Shown here one piece after another: positions 24,501-37,015 of a stretch of 64,000 nt of DNA. The first letter of the stretch is position 1; every line of letters begins with the position of its first letter. The stretch comes from Hofstenia miamia (taxonomy: Eukaryota > Xenacoelomorpha > Acoela). The notes beneath the pieces were generated by a model. That model was not told the origin of the DNA. It saw only the letters and a list, made by a program, of their open reading frames with translations, and did no database searches. The DNA lies in assembly GCA_004352715.1 (NCBI GenBank), contig SCFE01000096.1:834342-898341 (forward strand). The letters run 5' to 3'. A program made the translations under genes and the position numbers.

Positions 24501-24791
24501 GACAACAAATCAATCCATGTGGTAGGTGAAAATACACATCGATATTGGTCATCAAAATTCCAACATGTGCACAATACCAGTAGAATTGTACTTCCGAGTG
24601 TACGAAATAGATTTAAGTTCTAATGATTCCGAAGAAACACATGGCCATTCATCCAAATACTAGGGGCGTCAAACACCTTCTAAAGTGTAGTTTTTCTTGC
24701 ACCATTCAATATGTGATAAAATACCGCAAAGAGCACACTGAATATTGGTCGAGAGATTTCAGTTTCAATTCGTTTAAGAACTTAGGCGTGC
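21515..24791. other. Non-coding stretch
   Basis: No gene recognised. At 22903-22976 a short inverted pair (TCTAGGTTACC and GATAACCTAGA) bounds about 70 bp and may be a tiny decayed MITE. The open frame at 24312-24623 (103 codons) has no recognisable domain and is not called as a gene. Confidence 0.5.
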
Positions 24792-24799
24792 ATGCATGC

Positions 24800-25094
24800 T
24801 AGAGAGTGACATCGGGTACCCGATTAAACTCGAACCGATTTCAGGTTTCGGATCGGGTCGAGTACAACGATTAGATTGATTATTAAAAACATACTGATCT
24901 AAATCACCGTTGGATTTGAGAAAGAACCAAGATTTTAAGTAATACCAATGTACTGCTGTTTCCTCTATTAGAAAATGATCATTTGATTGTACAGAGTTCC
25001 ATAATGATAAATCAATTCAACGTTTCGGGTCGGGTAGTAAATATTCCGATCTGGTCGGTTCGGGTCTAGGTTTAATTCATATTGTCACTCTCTA
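24800..25094. mobile_element. hAT-type MITE with TCGGGT words, 295 bp
   Basis: A perfect 12-bp inverted repeat, TAGAGAGTGACA, bounds it. The flanks carry the perfect 8-bp duplication ATGCATGC (24792-24799 and 25095-25102), the hAT target-site length. Inside each end are GC-rich words (ATCGGGTACCCGA, GGATCGGGTCGAG, TTTCGGGTCGGGTAG, TCGGTTCGGGTCTAGG). The centre is AT-rich and non-coding. Confidence 0.9.
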
Positions 25095-25592
25095 ATGCAT
25101 GCTTGGGGACTTTAAGAATAACAATATCTGGAAAAGAACTTAATTGTGAACAATGACGAATTTTGACCAATAAGCACGATGAAGTTAAGCCAAGACAAAA
25201 ATTCATAAATAATAAGGTCTTACTGTGTTTCACAACCACAATTTGTTAAGTTCCTTGCTAGATATTGTTATAAACTACACAACATAACACGTTTTCTAAT
25301 TCACTGAAATTAAAAAGAACGCAGTTGTATTTTAACATGGTGATAAACATGTCGATCGAATCCGAGGTAATAGGTTAGAAATTCGAAAATTAAAGGGTCA
25401 GACAAATTAATTTAACATTTTTAACAACCCAATTTTGCAGGCTTGTTTTATAAATGTTATATGCACTTATTTTGGTATTGTACTTTAACATTTTAGATTG
25501 TGTTTAATAAATACATTGCTTCGGGTTTGCTTTTCAGTCACTTTTTAAGTGTCACTCGGTGCAATCGTTCGCTTTCCTGTCTAACCTATGGC

Positions 25593-25855
25593 CAGTGGCG
25601 CGTTTGGGGGGTGAAGGGCGTCGATCACCCCCCCCTTTTTGGAACCAGCTGTAAGCACTTAAGAAAAATGCTCTCTTTTCCTCAAAATTGAAAGTAGTTA
25701 GTTCACTTTAATTCAAGATGTTATCAATCGATTTGCTGCTAAAAACACGATTACATTTTGTGTAAGCTTACTTTTGTTCAAAAAACTTTTTTTACAATTT
25801 TTTTCTGTAAAAATGGGTGTCAGCCCCCCGTTTTAAAATCCTAAATGTACCTCTG
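25593..25855. mobile_element. hAT-type MITE with G-run ends, 263 bp
   Basis: The left end CAGTGGCGCGTTTGGGGGGT and the right end complement CAGAGGTACATTTAGGATTT are the CAGNGG...GGGGGG type of hAT terminus. The 8-bp flanks (cctatggc, actatata) match at only four positions, so the duplication has decayed or the right border is slightly off. No coding capacity. Confidence 0.7.
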
Positions 25856-25875
25856 ACTATATATATATGTATTAG

Positions 25876-26060
25876 GGTCCTGCGAAATCAAAATTTTACT
25901 GATACCAGTTCCATTTAGCACCATTTGATTTGTTCCTAATCCCGTCCCAAAAAATTTTGTAGCGTTGTCCTAATTGGTTTCAATGAATAACTTCAGTTTT
26001 GTCCAAAATTGACAAAAATATCGGTAAATATTCCTGAAAACGGTCTCAGTTTGTTCCTGT
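25876..26060 (+). mobile_element. GGTCCC-word repeat family, copy A
   Basis: Begins TAGGGTCCTGCGAAATC directly after a short (AT)n. GTCC/GGTTCC words recur. The part near 25970-26040 aligns with 63600-63690 (CCAAAATTGACAAAAATA against CCAAAATTAGCAAAAATT), which shows common descent. Termini and target duplication are not defined. Confidence 0.55.
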
Positions 26061-28014
26061 ATAGTTCAATCCTTGTTTAATGTGGGCTTGCTAAAATATA
26101 TTTTCTTAGTTCCAAATAGCATAGAACCAGAAATCACATGATGTTGAATGGTATAGCAGACCCATACTATAGTTCAGCTTGCTACTCAGCAACAGTGTAA
26201 ATTAAGATTAAAGATTAATTTTAAACTTAACAAAATCTGTGGACCCGACAAGCACTTCAAATGATAGCCCATCATCTGTTGAAAATTGTTATAATAGTAT
26301 ATCTCAGTTATTTTCTTTTTATTTATATGTCATAGTACAAAATCACGTGATCATAATTCCATGTACTACAAAATGCAAATATTAAATTGGGGAGATGCAT
26401 TACTTAAACATGCTTGAATTTGCACAATTTGGTAACTGTTAAATTGTTGTTAGCAATCGTTTAAATTATAAATGACAAGTACGCAACCAGTGGTACATGT
26501 AATGCTCTCGGAGTATGCAAAGATGGATTTGGGCGGAAAATTTGCACGAAGCCGAATCATCACGAATCTCGCTCGGCCAATTAAATTAAAGACAATCGAT
26601 CTATTTCGGTCCCATTGACATGATCATTGGCAAAAACGTTTGAATAGTTTCAGCTTCCTAGAACAATGTAGGGATTGGGATGCAAAAAATAAATTGAATT
26701 TAAGTAGAGCATGGGAATAATAATTTTGAAAGCAGTTTATTATGATGATATTCACTGTATTTGGATTGATTCAGATCATTTTCGCAATAAATCATCCCAA
26801 AAGTGTCTCAACCCATGTCCATCTCAGCGACTATGCTAACTGAGGAAATGACACTTGGCTCAACTCTTCTCTCAAAAAATATTTTATTATTCTAATATCT
26901 AAAATCGAGAAGTAAAAGAATGTTAACGTAGTTGTAGCAAATATTAAACCTATTTCCAATAGTGTTACCTTTATGTAACAACTAGATTTTGTCCGCATTT
27001 GAGGAATTTTATCCAAGCCTGCTAAGAAATATTGAAAAGCGTTTTACATGGACACATCTATGGGGTTGGACCCGCTCATGCAATGATGATTTGTGTTAAA
27101 ACTTATTCTTATGCCTGAAGTACATACAAAAACGAATTTTTTCAATGAGAAATCCGATTTTGACAAAAATATTAAAATTCTTTCCCTATCCATACCGTAT
27201 TGTTCAGATAATGAAGCAATCTAATGCCCAGGGAAACACCAACTACCTCAAATATTGTGGTATCTGAAGACAAACTGTGTGAGTCCAATCCACATTTTGA
27301 TAAAAGTGGTTTATGGAAAAACTTTCTCAGTTCGTTATTAAAATAAAATTTAAGAAAACTACGAATTGTATGCAAATACTGAATTTGAAATCGTCTTCTG
27401 AATCAAACGTGAATTTCATCACCTTATGAACTAAAACCATTTACATGCCCGAAATTCGTACATTATTGTAAAAGGGGGCCATAGTTTCCAATGGAACTAA
27501 GTTATGTACATATAATGCAAATGCATAGTATCATATTAATGGGACGAAGATAAATGGGTAAAATTTCCGAAGCTGAAGTTCGAAGACGAAGTAGAGATTA
27601 TTCAAATATGAAATTGTAAACCTCAATTCGTTTTACAATATGCTGATTTAAGATTACTACCGGTATTTATATATATATATTAATACAATAACTTATATGC
27701 ATAATCATCAATTCATTTGTAACAGGTGCGTATGTGTAGGAAATCTGGGGGATGCAAGCCTCTCAAACGGGTAAAAAGCATATTAAAAAATAGATGCAGG
27801 GAATAATGTTGACCTATTACCTATGCAATAGAACCTGCAGTTAAATTAAGGTTGGCAAAAAACGATTTCTATTAAAAAAACAATTAATCAAAGATTCTTG
27901 CAAAAAGTCATGGTGTATATGATTTTTTCAGATATAAATAAATGAACATTTTCCACTTTTCAACATCAATGCAATTTTCCAGCTTCCTGTCTTTCGTGGA
28001 AAAAAGTTCCAGTG
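26061..28014. other. Non-coding stretch
   Basis: No gene, RNA or transposon coding trace recognised. A short (AT)n lies near 27670-27680. Confidence 0.5.
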
Positions 28015-28440
28015 CTACTGAATTTCGTCCCATATGATTAGGACCTAGGGCTAATTATTACCATGAGAATTGGGCTAACATGGCGCAAGGACCATAAATA
28101 ATGAAATTAGGCCCACATATTTCAGAACAGTACTAATAATTTTTGGCAAAGCTATAGTACTGATATGTGGCAAAGGAAAAAGAATATTTAATACGGGATT
28201 AGCATGGGATGTAGAATCCTGCTAGGCCACTCTCGTTACTGATGCTGGTCCCAGTCTCAGGAACAGTTACTAGGACTAAAAATAAAATTTGGGACACTTA
28301 CCGGGGCTGAGTCGGGGCCACTTAAACACTTAACATATTTCCAAGGTACAAAGGCACATCAAAGGTTAATACGTTGTCTAAAGACTCGCAAAGCCCTAAA
28401 CGGGACCAAAAAATGTAGCACACGACGGAACCAGTACGCC
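28015..28440 (-). mobile_element. GGTCCC-word repeat family, copy B, inverted
   Basis: Words GGACC, GGTCCCAG and GGGACC recur. The complement of about 28020-28215 follows copy A and the 63.5 kb copy in order (CCAAAAATTATTAGTAC, then GAAATATGTGG). Borders are uncertain. Confidence 0.45.
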
Positions 28441-29656
28441 AACGGAAGCAATTAAAATAAATATTTGCTATTACTGTATATTTTGAAAATCGCGAAAATG
28501 ACAGTCTCGCGGAAATAAAGCTTTCATTGATAGAAATTATTTCCTCAGTGTTTTGAAGAGTTAAACAATTTCTTCAGGCCCAATTTGTCCAAAATTTGAC
28601 GTAGTTCTAGTATCTAAGTATTATCGTGAAACTCATTTAAAATAACCTTAATACATACACATAAACCTTGATTTTTCAACACATTTAACGAAACGAAAAT
28701 TTTTTAGGAGTGCGAGATTCTTGAAATATCATCTAGCGAATATGCACGGGAGCATGAATTCGCGCAATTTTCAAGACGCGAAAATATTTAGATCTACATT
28801 ATATTTTTATGATATATGCCAATCAAAAATGTCTGCAAAATCTCCATTCACTATTCAATTTGATAATTTGATTCGTAATTTTACGTATTTAACCTTAGTA
28901 AAATACCAGAAATAGATTCACAGTATTGGCATCAAATCTCACGGGACTGGGTCTTGCTTCCGTAAGTCTCTAATGACGCTAAATGGATCTGTGACCAATA
29001 TAAATCTAGTCCCAAAGAACACTACAATTTTTTCTTATTAAAATGAAAGAAAGAACCAGTAAAAGGGCTTACTAAAATATATATGTATAGTCACCCAACT
29101 AAATTCAAAAACTACTGAGTAAAGAATTGTTTTCATGAAGCTAATGTGTTCAATGATGGAATGGAATTGAGTGTTCCTGTCTTGGGTTGAGACTGGTCGG
29201 ATTCGTCTGAGATATTAAACTTAAATTTGAGCAGAAAGTACAATTCTATCATTAGTAATAAACATTTGGAAAACAAGAAGTTTATTTTTGAGAACAGAAT
29301 TAGCCCTATTAATCTTAAGCAGGCTGGCGTTCGTTTCAAAGGACAAACCGTTTTTTCACATTCATAAAGAGTTTTCTCCAAGCCTATTAACAAATTTGAA
29401 AATCTCTGGGTATGGCTAGGTCTTTTGCAATGTTGAAAATTTCTATAAACGTGTATTGCTGTGGCAAAGTTGTTAAAGAGATTAACAAATTTTCTTTAAA
29501 AATTTCGATGAGACAAAGCCGAGTCGCGGATTTAGAGAGAAGAAGAAAGACGAGATTCTCCTCTATCAGGTGGTGCTTTCATGCAGATTGAGCATTGTTT
29601 TAATAGTTTTTTAGGAATAAGCGTTTAATTGTTCAAAAATCCCTGGGTTGTTTAAG
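28441..29656. other. Non-coding stretch
   Basis: No gene recognised. GGGACTGGGTCTTG and TAGTCCCAAAG at 28945-29020 may be another trace of the GGTCCC-word family. Confidence 0.45.
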
Positions 29657-29664
29657 GTCAACAC

Positions 29665-29987
29665 TAGTGTTCTGCGGCCAAGGCAATCTTAGGTCTTAGC
29701 CGGCGATTAGCCGTAAGTCTTTGGCCGTAGCCGGCCGCTAACCGTGATTATTTCTACCGAAGTCGGCGCTTTTTGCTACTACTAAGTGGAATACTTCAAT
29801 TTTCAATATAACAATTACAAAATGCTCATAGTTCGAACAATTAAAGAAAATGGCCAAGCAAAAATACAAATGAAAATTTTGGAAATAAATTGTTCAACAT
29901 AATGTTCAGAAATGAATCTTAGCGGGGATTTTGGCTGCGACTACGGCCGGCTAAACCGTGGCTTGCGGCCATAGATGCAGAACACTA
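29665..29987. mobile_element. hAT-type MITE with GGCCGTAGCCGG words, 323 bp
   Basis: The ends TAGTGTTCTGC form an inverted pair (29665 and 29987). Flanks gtcaacac and gttaatag match at 5 of 8 positions, a plausible decayed 8-bp duplication. Inside each end are words such as TTGGCCGTAGCCGGCCGC and ACTACGGCCGGCTAAACCG. It is the same family, in opposite orientation, as 34872-35322. Confidence 0.75.
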
Positions 29988-30025
29988 GTTAATAGCTAGG
30001 GGTTTTTATTGGAGTTGTTTATATA

Positions 30026-30746
30026 CAGGCTTGTGTGATGGGGCGGGGATCGAAGCTCCATCCCGCATGCGGGGCAGGTCTTAATTTCAATCCCCATAAG
30101 GAATTGCGGTGATTTGCGGGGTAAATATAAAATTGGTTTTTACATACTACTGTGGATATTTTTTTATTTGTGAAATTCAGCGTTGTAATTCAGTCATAAA
30201 AATAAATTCTTTATTATGTTATAACTCGTAAACGTTGTTTATAGAGTTACCATATATGTTGTGTGCCTTGATATAAATTGTTGACAAACGTCATTCCGAT
30301 TTCCCTTTTTGCAAAAGGCAGTAAAAAGGATCTTATCCGTCTGCAGTTGATCTGCTTGTGTTGAAAGACTTTTCAGCAACAATGGGCTGATTTTTTCAAC
30401 ACTTCGCCGCAAGATAAAGCCCAATGTCTTCCAATCCATGGTTCATATAAAAAGTTGCAATCATATGCAAAATTTAATGAAAAAACTGCGAATTATTCCA
30501 TGTAACCCAGTTGTACATTTAGAAAAGCATTTTTGAGAAACCGATTCTGATTAAGAATATCATTGCTTAGTGTTATATACCTATAATTATTATCAATATT
30601 TAGATTTTTTCTTACACACTATATTAAACTTTTTAATTTTTTGATGTTGTTCTTGCGGAGCGGGGATTTGAGGGGTGGATCCACATATTTTATCTGCGGT
30701 GCGGGGTGGGTTGTTGGAGTAAAATATTTTCCCCGCAACAAGCCTG
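30026..30746 (+). mobile_element. hAT element relic with GCGGGG words, 721 bp
   Basis: The ends CAGGCTTGT form an inverted pair and the flanks tttatata and cttatatc match at 6 of 8 positions. Subterminal words are GGGGCGGGGATC, GCGGGGC and GATTTGCGGGGT on the left, and GAGCGGGGATTTGAGGGGTGG and GGTGCGGGGTGGG on the right. A piece of hAT transposase survives inside (30351-30460), so the hAT assignment rests on both structure and coding sequence. Confidence 0.85.
30351..30460 (+). pseudogene. hAT transposase C-terminal dimerisation domain fragment
   Basis: The frame reads SACVERLFSNNGLIFSTLRR followed by KIKPNVFQSMVHIKSC. This matches the hAT C-terminal (hATC) signature with its S-x-x-VERxFS core and downstream Arg. 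In the preceding frame, VIPISLFAKGSKKDLIRLQ (about 30292-30349) probably continues it upstream after a frameshift. No RNase-H core remains. Confidence 0.85.
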
Positions 30747-30755
30747 CTTATATCC

Positions 30756-31344
30756 CAGGCTTGGTGTGCAGTTGAACAAGTGTACAAAATCTGTGCAGCT
30801 GCACACTTGTGCAAGATTGTGCAGGGGTTCGATAGACTGCAACAACTGCACTCTTGTGCAGCAGCACAAACATAAATGTGTGCTACTGTTTCCAGCACAT
30901 TATCGGTAGAGCAAAATACTCTTACTCACTTCACTCAAATTCACTCAAATAAGAGCTGCCCCCTCGTATTTATTTTGACCTAAAATTGTTAAAATTCGCC
31001 GATCTTTGGGCACAAAAATGAAATTTTCTCAACCAAATTTTAAGATATTTAAATTCGGTTACTCGCAAAATTCTTCTGTATGCTGTACACAGTAAATATT
31101 GTACATAATATTGAAATAAATATTTTACATAAACTAAATAAATGCTTGTTATTATAAATAAGTCCAGTAAACATAAAAAATTGTATTTGTACTCAGTACA
31201 CTACATTACTGTTTGTTTTTGTACTGTATCATCAATATAGATCAAGCGTGAAATAAAGTTTTCATACAGCCAAGTTTTTTTATAGCCGTGTTCGACTATA
31301 TGAGATTTCATGAATCACACATCTCAGCAATTCATTCTGATAAT

Positions 31345-31401
<57 letters not shown>

Positions 31402-31482
31402 CAGCTGTGCAATCCTGCACAAAATGTTGCGTGCATTGTGCAGTTTGTTCAGTGGAGTTTTTTCGATTGCACATCAACTCTG
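30756..31482. mobile_element. hAT-type element with GTGCAG/TGCACA words, 727 bp
   Basis: The ends CAGGCTTGGTGTGCA and, as right complement, CAGAGTTGATGTGCA form an imperfect inverted pair. The flanks TTATATCC (30748-30755) and TTATATCA (31483-31490) match at 7 of 8 positions. GTGCAG, TGCACA and TTGTGCA words crowd both ends (30780-30900, 31396-31475). The centre has a long (AT)n at 31350-31394. It begins only 9 bp after the end of the element at 30026-30746. Confidence 0.8.
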
Positions 31483-31558
31483 TTATATCAGCTTGATCAG
31501 TGTGTGTTGTACAACAAACGTAACACAACACAACACAAAGTGTTGTGTAGAATTATAA

Positions 31559-31582
31559 ATTTGTTGTGTATACACAACAAAT
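31559..31582. repeat. Perfect 24-bp palindrome in a CACAACA-rich patch
   Basis: The half-site is ATTTGTTGTGTA. The 31500-31580 patch also holds GTTGTACAAC and several ACACAACAC words, so it may be the end of a further small element or a hairpin-forming site. Confidence 0.8.
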
Positions 31583-31599
31583 GAAAACACAAGGGTCAC

Positions 31600-32860
31600 A
31601 AAATTTTCCATTTTGCCTTTGATGCACAAAAAGTGGCGATTATATTACTAACAATATATGCCATGTAAATTAGTAAGTAAAATCTCATTTGTTTATATAA
31701 ATATGAATGTGATCTTACAAAACCCTTAATAAATGCAGGTTTAAAATAAATAAACATAAATAAACATTATATTTTACTACTCTTTAGCTATTCTATAGCA
31801 TTAAAAACCATTAATACATTTAACTACTACACAGTTTTAGCAGCGATGAAAATGCGTCACTTTATCCATTGGTTGGGCTGGGCTTTGATTTTTACTGAGT
31901 GGACATGGCCTAGTCTGGCCCTGTTTGAAATTTGCGGTTTCATAATTTCAGAAGAGAAACTTTATATACGTTTTAACATTAATCTCTTAGTGAACTCTAA
32001 GTAAGGACCATTAATTGTCAATCGTTTGTGCATAGCTCTTGTCTTTGCTTTTGTGATTACGAGCTCTGCCTGAAAATTCAAGACGTCTTACATTTGAGTT
32101 TTAGTAAACACTCAGAATTCTCACTTCTCACCTTTGTTATTATATTTTCTTTCAGTTCTGATGTATTTGAAATCTTTTTCGATTTGATGAGGAGGAAGAG
32201 GTTGACATTTTAATTTGAGATTTGCTAATTGCACTTCATAGAATGCATGTATTTGGGTTCGGCCGAATAAATTACTACAATGTTATTCACTTATTCTAGT
32301 TACATGGAACTTGAAAAATTATGCCGAGATAAAAAAAGTTCATGGAAATGACATCAAGCGTCCATAATTATATTTAAATTTAAATATTTCTAAAAATGAT
32401 ATTGAAATAGGCTATATGTCAAGATCCATGCTTCAAATATTTATAGATACAATTTTGTAAACTGAAAAACGAATTTTAAACGTAAGGAGCATCAAGCAAG
32501 TAAAATATAAATCTTCCTAATGTTTTCGCTTACATCCCATGTCATCCTCCTATTAACACAGTTTTCTGTAGGCGTTGATTAAAACTGTCAAATTTAGCAT
32601 CGTTTAGATACAAGTTTAGTTATAACATTTATTGACCTAGTATCGAGATAAACTACAGCTAAGAATATGAGAGCAAATGGAATGTTGCGCAATGTATTGC
32701 AAGAGAATGTCACTGCAATTGATATATTTAGATGTATGTTTCATCATCATAGTTATTATTTTCATATTAAGGAATGCATTACCATTAACAGATAACTGAT
32801 TTAGGCATACACTAATTTTTTAAAACATTTTACAAAATATGGTGAAACTCATGCCTGCTT
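31600..32860. other. Non-coding stretch
   Basis: No gene or element recognised. Confidence 0.5.
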
Positions 32861-32869
32861 TCCCTATGA

Positions 32870-33185
32870 ACAGAAAATTCACAGGAAGAGCAATGGTCTG
32901 TAGGACCATTCAGACCCATGGAACTGGAACTAAGTATTTGAGTAGAAATGCAATAATAAGGGATTGCGACCGTAAGTCAATAAACTGAGACTATGTATTT
33001 CCGAATATTACTCATAATTTTGGGCAAATTTAGCAAAATAACTAATGCGTTCGACAGCATGAATTATGATGAGACTAGTGTGAGACAAGCCTGGGAAGAA
33101 ATCCAATTGGACTAAATATAACTGGGACCATTAAAATTCTTGTAATACAAAACGGTTTTGTCAAAACCCTAAAGAGAACTTCTCT
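32870..33185 (-). mobile_element. GGTCCC-word repeat family, copy C, inverted
   Basis: The complement of 32998-33050 (ATTTCCGAATATTACTCATA on the plus strand) matches 63625-63685 nearly base for base. GACCATT and GGGACC words lie on both sides. Confidence 0.65.
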
Positions 33186-34846
33186 ATATAGCTTCAAATG
33201 AACTAATATTACATTGACTAGTCTTGAATCGAGCGATGGATATCAGAGGAAGCCCACAAAGGCGATCCAATTTCGAATTAGGGTTTGGAGATATTTGAAC
33301 CACAATTTACAATCAAACATAGCATAAATGGTGAGGTTCGTTCTAAAATATAGCTCCCAAAATTATACGTTATGTATACAAGGCTTTTGCTATCACATCA
33401 GAAAAATGTATTACATTCTTTCAGATTTGAAAAGGTGATTAGAAATCCAGTATAATAAACCTTCATATGCATAATATATGAGTTAAACGGTTAAAAAACT
33501 ACAATTTAGGTTAAGCATGGTAAATTTTTCCATTAATATATTTATATTATATATAATATATTTTATATTAACTATAAAACTTAATCATAAGCGCAGTATC
33601 AATTATATTTTTAAAGCCCGACAATTACTGGGTGCCACAAACAAAATCATTACCCAAATTCGGTACTGAAATAGTTTTTCATGAATTCTCATTATTTTTC
33701 ATTGATGTGTACATTTCGTACAAAAGAATATCTCTTCTTGTATTTTTGAGAACACATCTTACATGGATAATTTTTTTGAAATAGAATATTTAAATATATC
33801 TTAAACTTATGCAATTAAGTTAAATTCAATTCCTTCTGTCCTCTATAGAAGACAAACATTTTTTGCATTTTGGAATCACTTTTACTCATACCTATTATGA
33901 AATTTGGAAATTCTGAGATGCGGCTTGGATCAAAGAAAAGTTATGCCAGGTCGGGTTATGGATCCCACTTGCTCGGACAGGGTCTAGTCATGGGTCAAAA
34001 TTTTGAAAATTGCCGGGTCAGAGAAATGTACTGTTTTAAGGGTTTCCCTGAAATATTTGTGGGAAACTAACCACGCATTTGAATTTATAATACAATCTAC
34101 TATGCTATTTCAAACCTACTCTTAAATTAATGTTAATGACATTCTTTCATGTTAGTTTTGTCAAACATTTGCAAATACAACTCGGTTCAAAAGCTGTCTG
34201 ACCCAAGGGCCGTGGCAGCAACACCTAAACTATACCGCCCAAACGCATTGAGGCTTGTCGTGCGCAAAATTGGACGTCTAAAATCTGAAAATACCACAGG
34301 ATAGAGAATCTTCTCTTTTTTCATTTTAAACTTTAATTTACTACTTTGGGCATTGGTGCGCCTGAATGAAGCTTTGTTGGTTTATTTACAAAATACATGA
34401 ACTTGGGCTTAGCTATTGTTACCATGGGCTTTACACCAACCTATTATAAGCATAATAGATTTGGGAAGAATTTGAAAGTTAACATTTCATGTATTTCAGG
34501 CACAGAAATAAATTTTAGTAAAAATGCTTACATGAAAGCACACGGACCCATAAAATGTGTCCATATCAAAAGATTTTCAAATATCTTAAGGCACTTGGAA
34601 AATTTTTTTCAAAAGTAGTCAAGTTGTTTGTTACTATAAAGTAGGTAATACGGATGGTAATAGGGTTAAATATACAAAATCAAATGGCCATTTTGAAGGA
34701 CATTGCGTTAAAGTTCTTGGGTAATATTAAATGCATCTTCACAGTAAAGGATAAATATATTAAATGAGGCTTATTAATGACATTCAAATTTTCCATTTGT
34801 AGTTTTTTGGAGAATCATTTTATTAAATTTTGTCAAATTAGTTTAG
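33186..34846. other. Non-coding stretch with a GGGTC-rich patch
   Basis: No gene recognised. Near 33945-34030, AGGTCGGGTTATGG, GGACAGGGTC and GCCGGGTCAG cluster, and CTGACCC follows at 34198. This looks like another word-array element, but no terminal repeats were found. A palindromic AT tract lies at 33535-33575. Confidence 0.45.
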
Positions 34847-34871
34847 AGCTGAGAACGGACCGTTTTTATAT

Positions 34872-35322
34872 TAGTTTGGAGCAGGCCATTAACCGGCCGT
34901 AGCCGTTAACGGCCGGCTGTGGACAGAGTTTATGTTACGACCAAAATTTCGGCTAAGATTAATTTTTGAACAATATGATGAACCATTTATTTCCATGATT
35001 TTCATTTATATTTATGTTTTTAAAACTTAGTCGTTTTGACCATTTTCTTTAATTGTTCGAACTATGAACATAAATGCTGGATCCGGTCCGGTTAAAGTAT
35101 ATTGGGACGCACAGCACTAATGAACATGTTTTAATCGTTCCATTGAAAATTGCAGTACGGTATATCACTTAGTAGTATTAAAAAGCGGTTACGGCAAAAA
35201 TATCACGGCTAATGGCAGGCTGCGGCTAAAGCATTACAGCCAAGGACCGGTTAAGGTCAAAATGTATTTTGCTTGGCCAGCTACGGCCAGGAAAATAACC
35301 TTACCTTGGCCACAGAACACTA
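34872..35322. mobile_element. Second copy of the GGCCGTAGCCGG hAT family, inverted
   Basis: The right end CCTTGGCCACAGAACACTA is the complement of the family terminus TAGTGTTCTG. Words AACCGGCCGTAGCCG and AACGGCCGGCTG lie at the left. The central AT-rich part is the complement of the centre of 29665-29987 (TTTAATTGTTCGAAC in both). The left end is degraded and no 8-bp duplication is visible. Confidence 0.7.
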
Positions 35323-35869
35323 GGCTGGTAATGAAATTTTGCTCATTTGCAACTCTAGTTTGTACTAAAAATAATTTGGGTTTCGGGCAGTGTTTTGCGT
35401 CTACCAGCACACTCGGTGGAATTGATTGGGCAGCATCTCTTGATAAATAAGAAGCCTATAAAATAAGTTACATGCCGAAAAGTCCTACACAATATTGCTG
35501 TTAATGTTTCATATTTTTTACTGCAGAAATTTCTATATCTAAAATTTAAATATGCTTGCTTCATTTAGTAAAAGTAGCTTTGTGTTTTCAATGTGAAAAT
35601 TTAATCCATCATTAATTGTCCAGTGCTTAGCGTGGTTTTTATTATTTGGTATTACAATGAGAGAAGAACTATTATCGGGAAGTTTTGAAGTTCTCCAACG
35701 TTTTTGAAGAATAAAATATATAAGGAGGCACTAAACTACATCCTTCCGGTAGATGTAACAGATTGCATATCTGAATAAACCATATTGACTTGGTAAGCAG
35801 AGATTTATCTTCAAGATAAGAAATTAGCTTACTACTATAGCCTTGACAATAAAATTGCCCGATGACGCC

Positions 35870-36000
35870 TACCGGATTCGGGCTCACAGTCCCATTTGGT
35901 TCCATAACAAAATATCTCTCTATGAGTACAAGTAGTACTGAAATATAAGTCTCAGGTCCCAAATACTGGTGACTTTTCTAAGAATCATGGTCCATTTAGC
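35870..36000 (+). mobile_element. GGTCCC-word repeat family, copy D, fragment
   Basis: AGTCCCATTTGGTTCC, TCTCAGGTCCCAAATAC and ATGGTCCATTTAG follow the same order as in the 63.5 kb copy. It is short, with undefined borders. Confidence 0.45.
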
Positions 36001-36964
36001 TCGTTCGAGTATTAAAATCTGAGGTGCGTTTCACAGCACGACCATTATGAAATTCTGCTGATAAGCGCCAAGAAGAAATCAGAAATATGTAGTCCATGTG
36101 CAGCTCAAAGTTACGGGTGGAATAAAATTAATTTTAACTGAGTTCATTTGGTATTTTGCATTAACTTGGATTTGATAGAAAAGTTAGAACAAAAATAAAT
36201 GTGTTAACGAATGATCAATAAGTTTCATCCAATTCAAATTTCATTATGAACCGCAAACAGGCCTGAAATAACTTAATGCCTCACTTTAGAATTATAGGAA
36301 GAATTGAGATTTTTCGCGATTCTCTTATCGCAAAGCGAAACGAATGACAGTTTATAATAAGACCTACACAAACTAAATGTTAATTATCGAATTATTTGGT
36401 AAAAGCAATTAAGGAAAACTAGGTAGAGCGTAATTGAAAATGAAATTCCAATAGAAAAACGTAACCTGGGAAAATTACATAACGGGACAACATGAAATTT
36501 TAATTAAACAAATTATTACTTACAATAGCATTGAGTCATTGTCGGGAAATTACGTTTTCAGCTAGTGGAAATTTAGTTTGAATATAAAAAGCGAGGAAAT
36601 TTCCCTTACCTCAAAGAAGTCGTTTTTGACAAATTTAAGATAAATACAGTATTGAAATACCAACACTTCTGCAATCGCGACGTGCTAAAACTTCAATAAT
36701 CTGTGATAAAATTTTACGGAAACTTTAAAGGCCAATTCAGGTTCCCGACTTTCATGATTATTTATCAATATACTACTGTTGATTTATCTTAAATATAAAC
36801 GAACACATTACCAGACATTGGAAAATCATGTGTAGACAAAATGACATGCAAGACGTCATGTGTTCCAAGGAGGAAATTCTGTATACCTGGTAAAAACATT
36901 GTTTTCTCACTTTTTTCATTAATGAATTTTAGAAATTTTGAACCTTTGTAATAACTAGGGGGGC

Positions 36965-37015
<51 letters not shown>

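Noticed and set aside
24312-24623. 103-codon plus-strand frame
   Set aside because: No recognisable domain and no neighbouring gene structure; length is possible by chance. It could be an exon but nothing supports that.
30820-30840. GGGGTTCGATAG as a tRNA T-arm
   Set aside because: No acceptor stem, D-arm or anticodon arm could be placed around it; it lies within a hAT word array.
29665-35322. GC-rich clusters as possible CpG-island promoters
   Set aside because: The GC comes from short repeated words at element ends with inverted copies and target duplications, not from a promoter-like region beside a gene.
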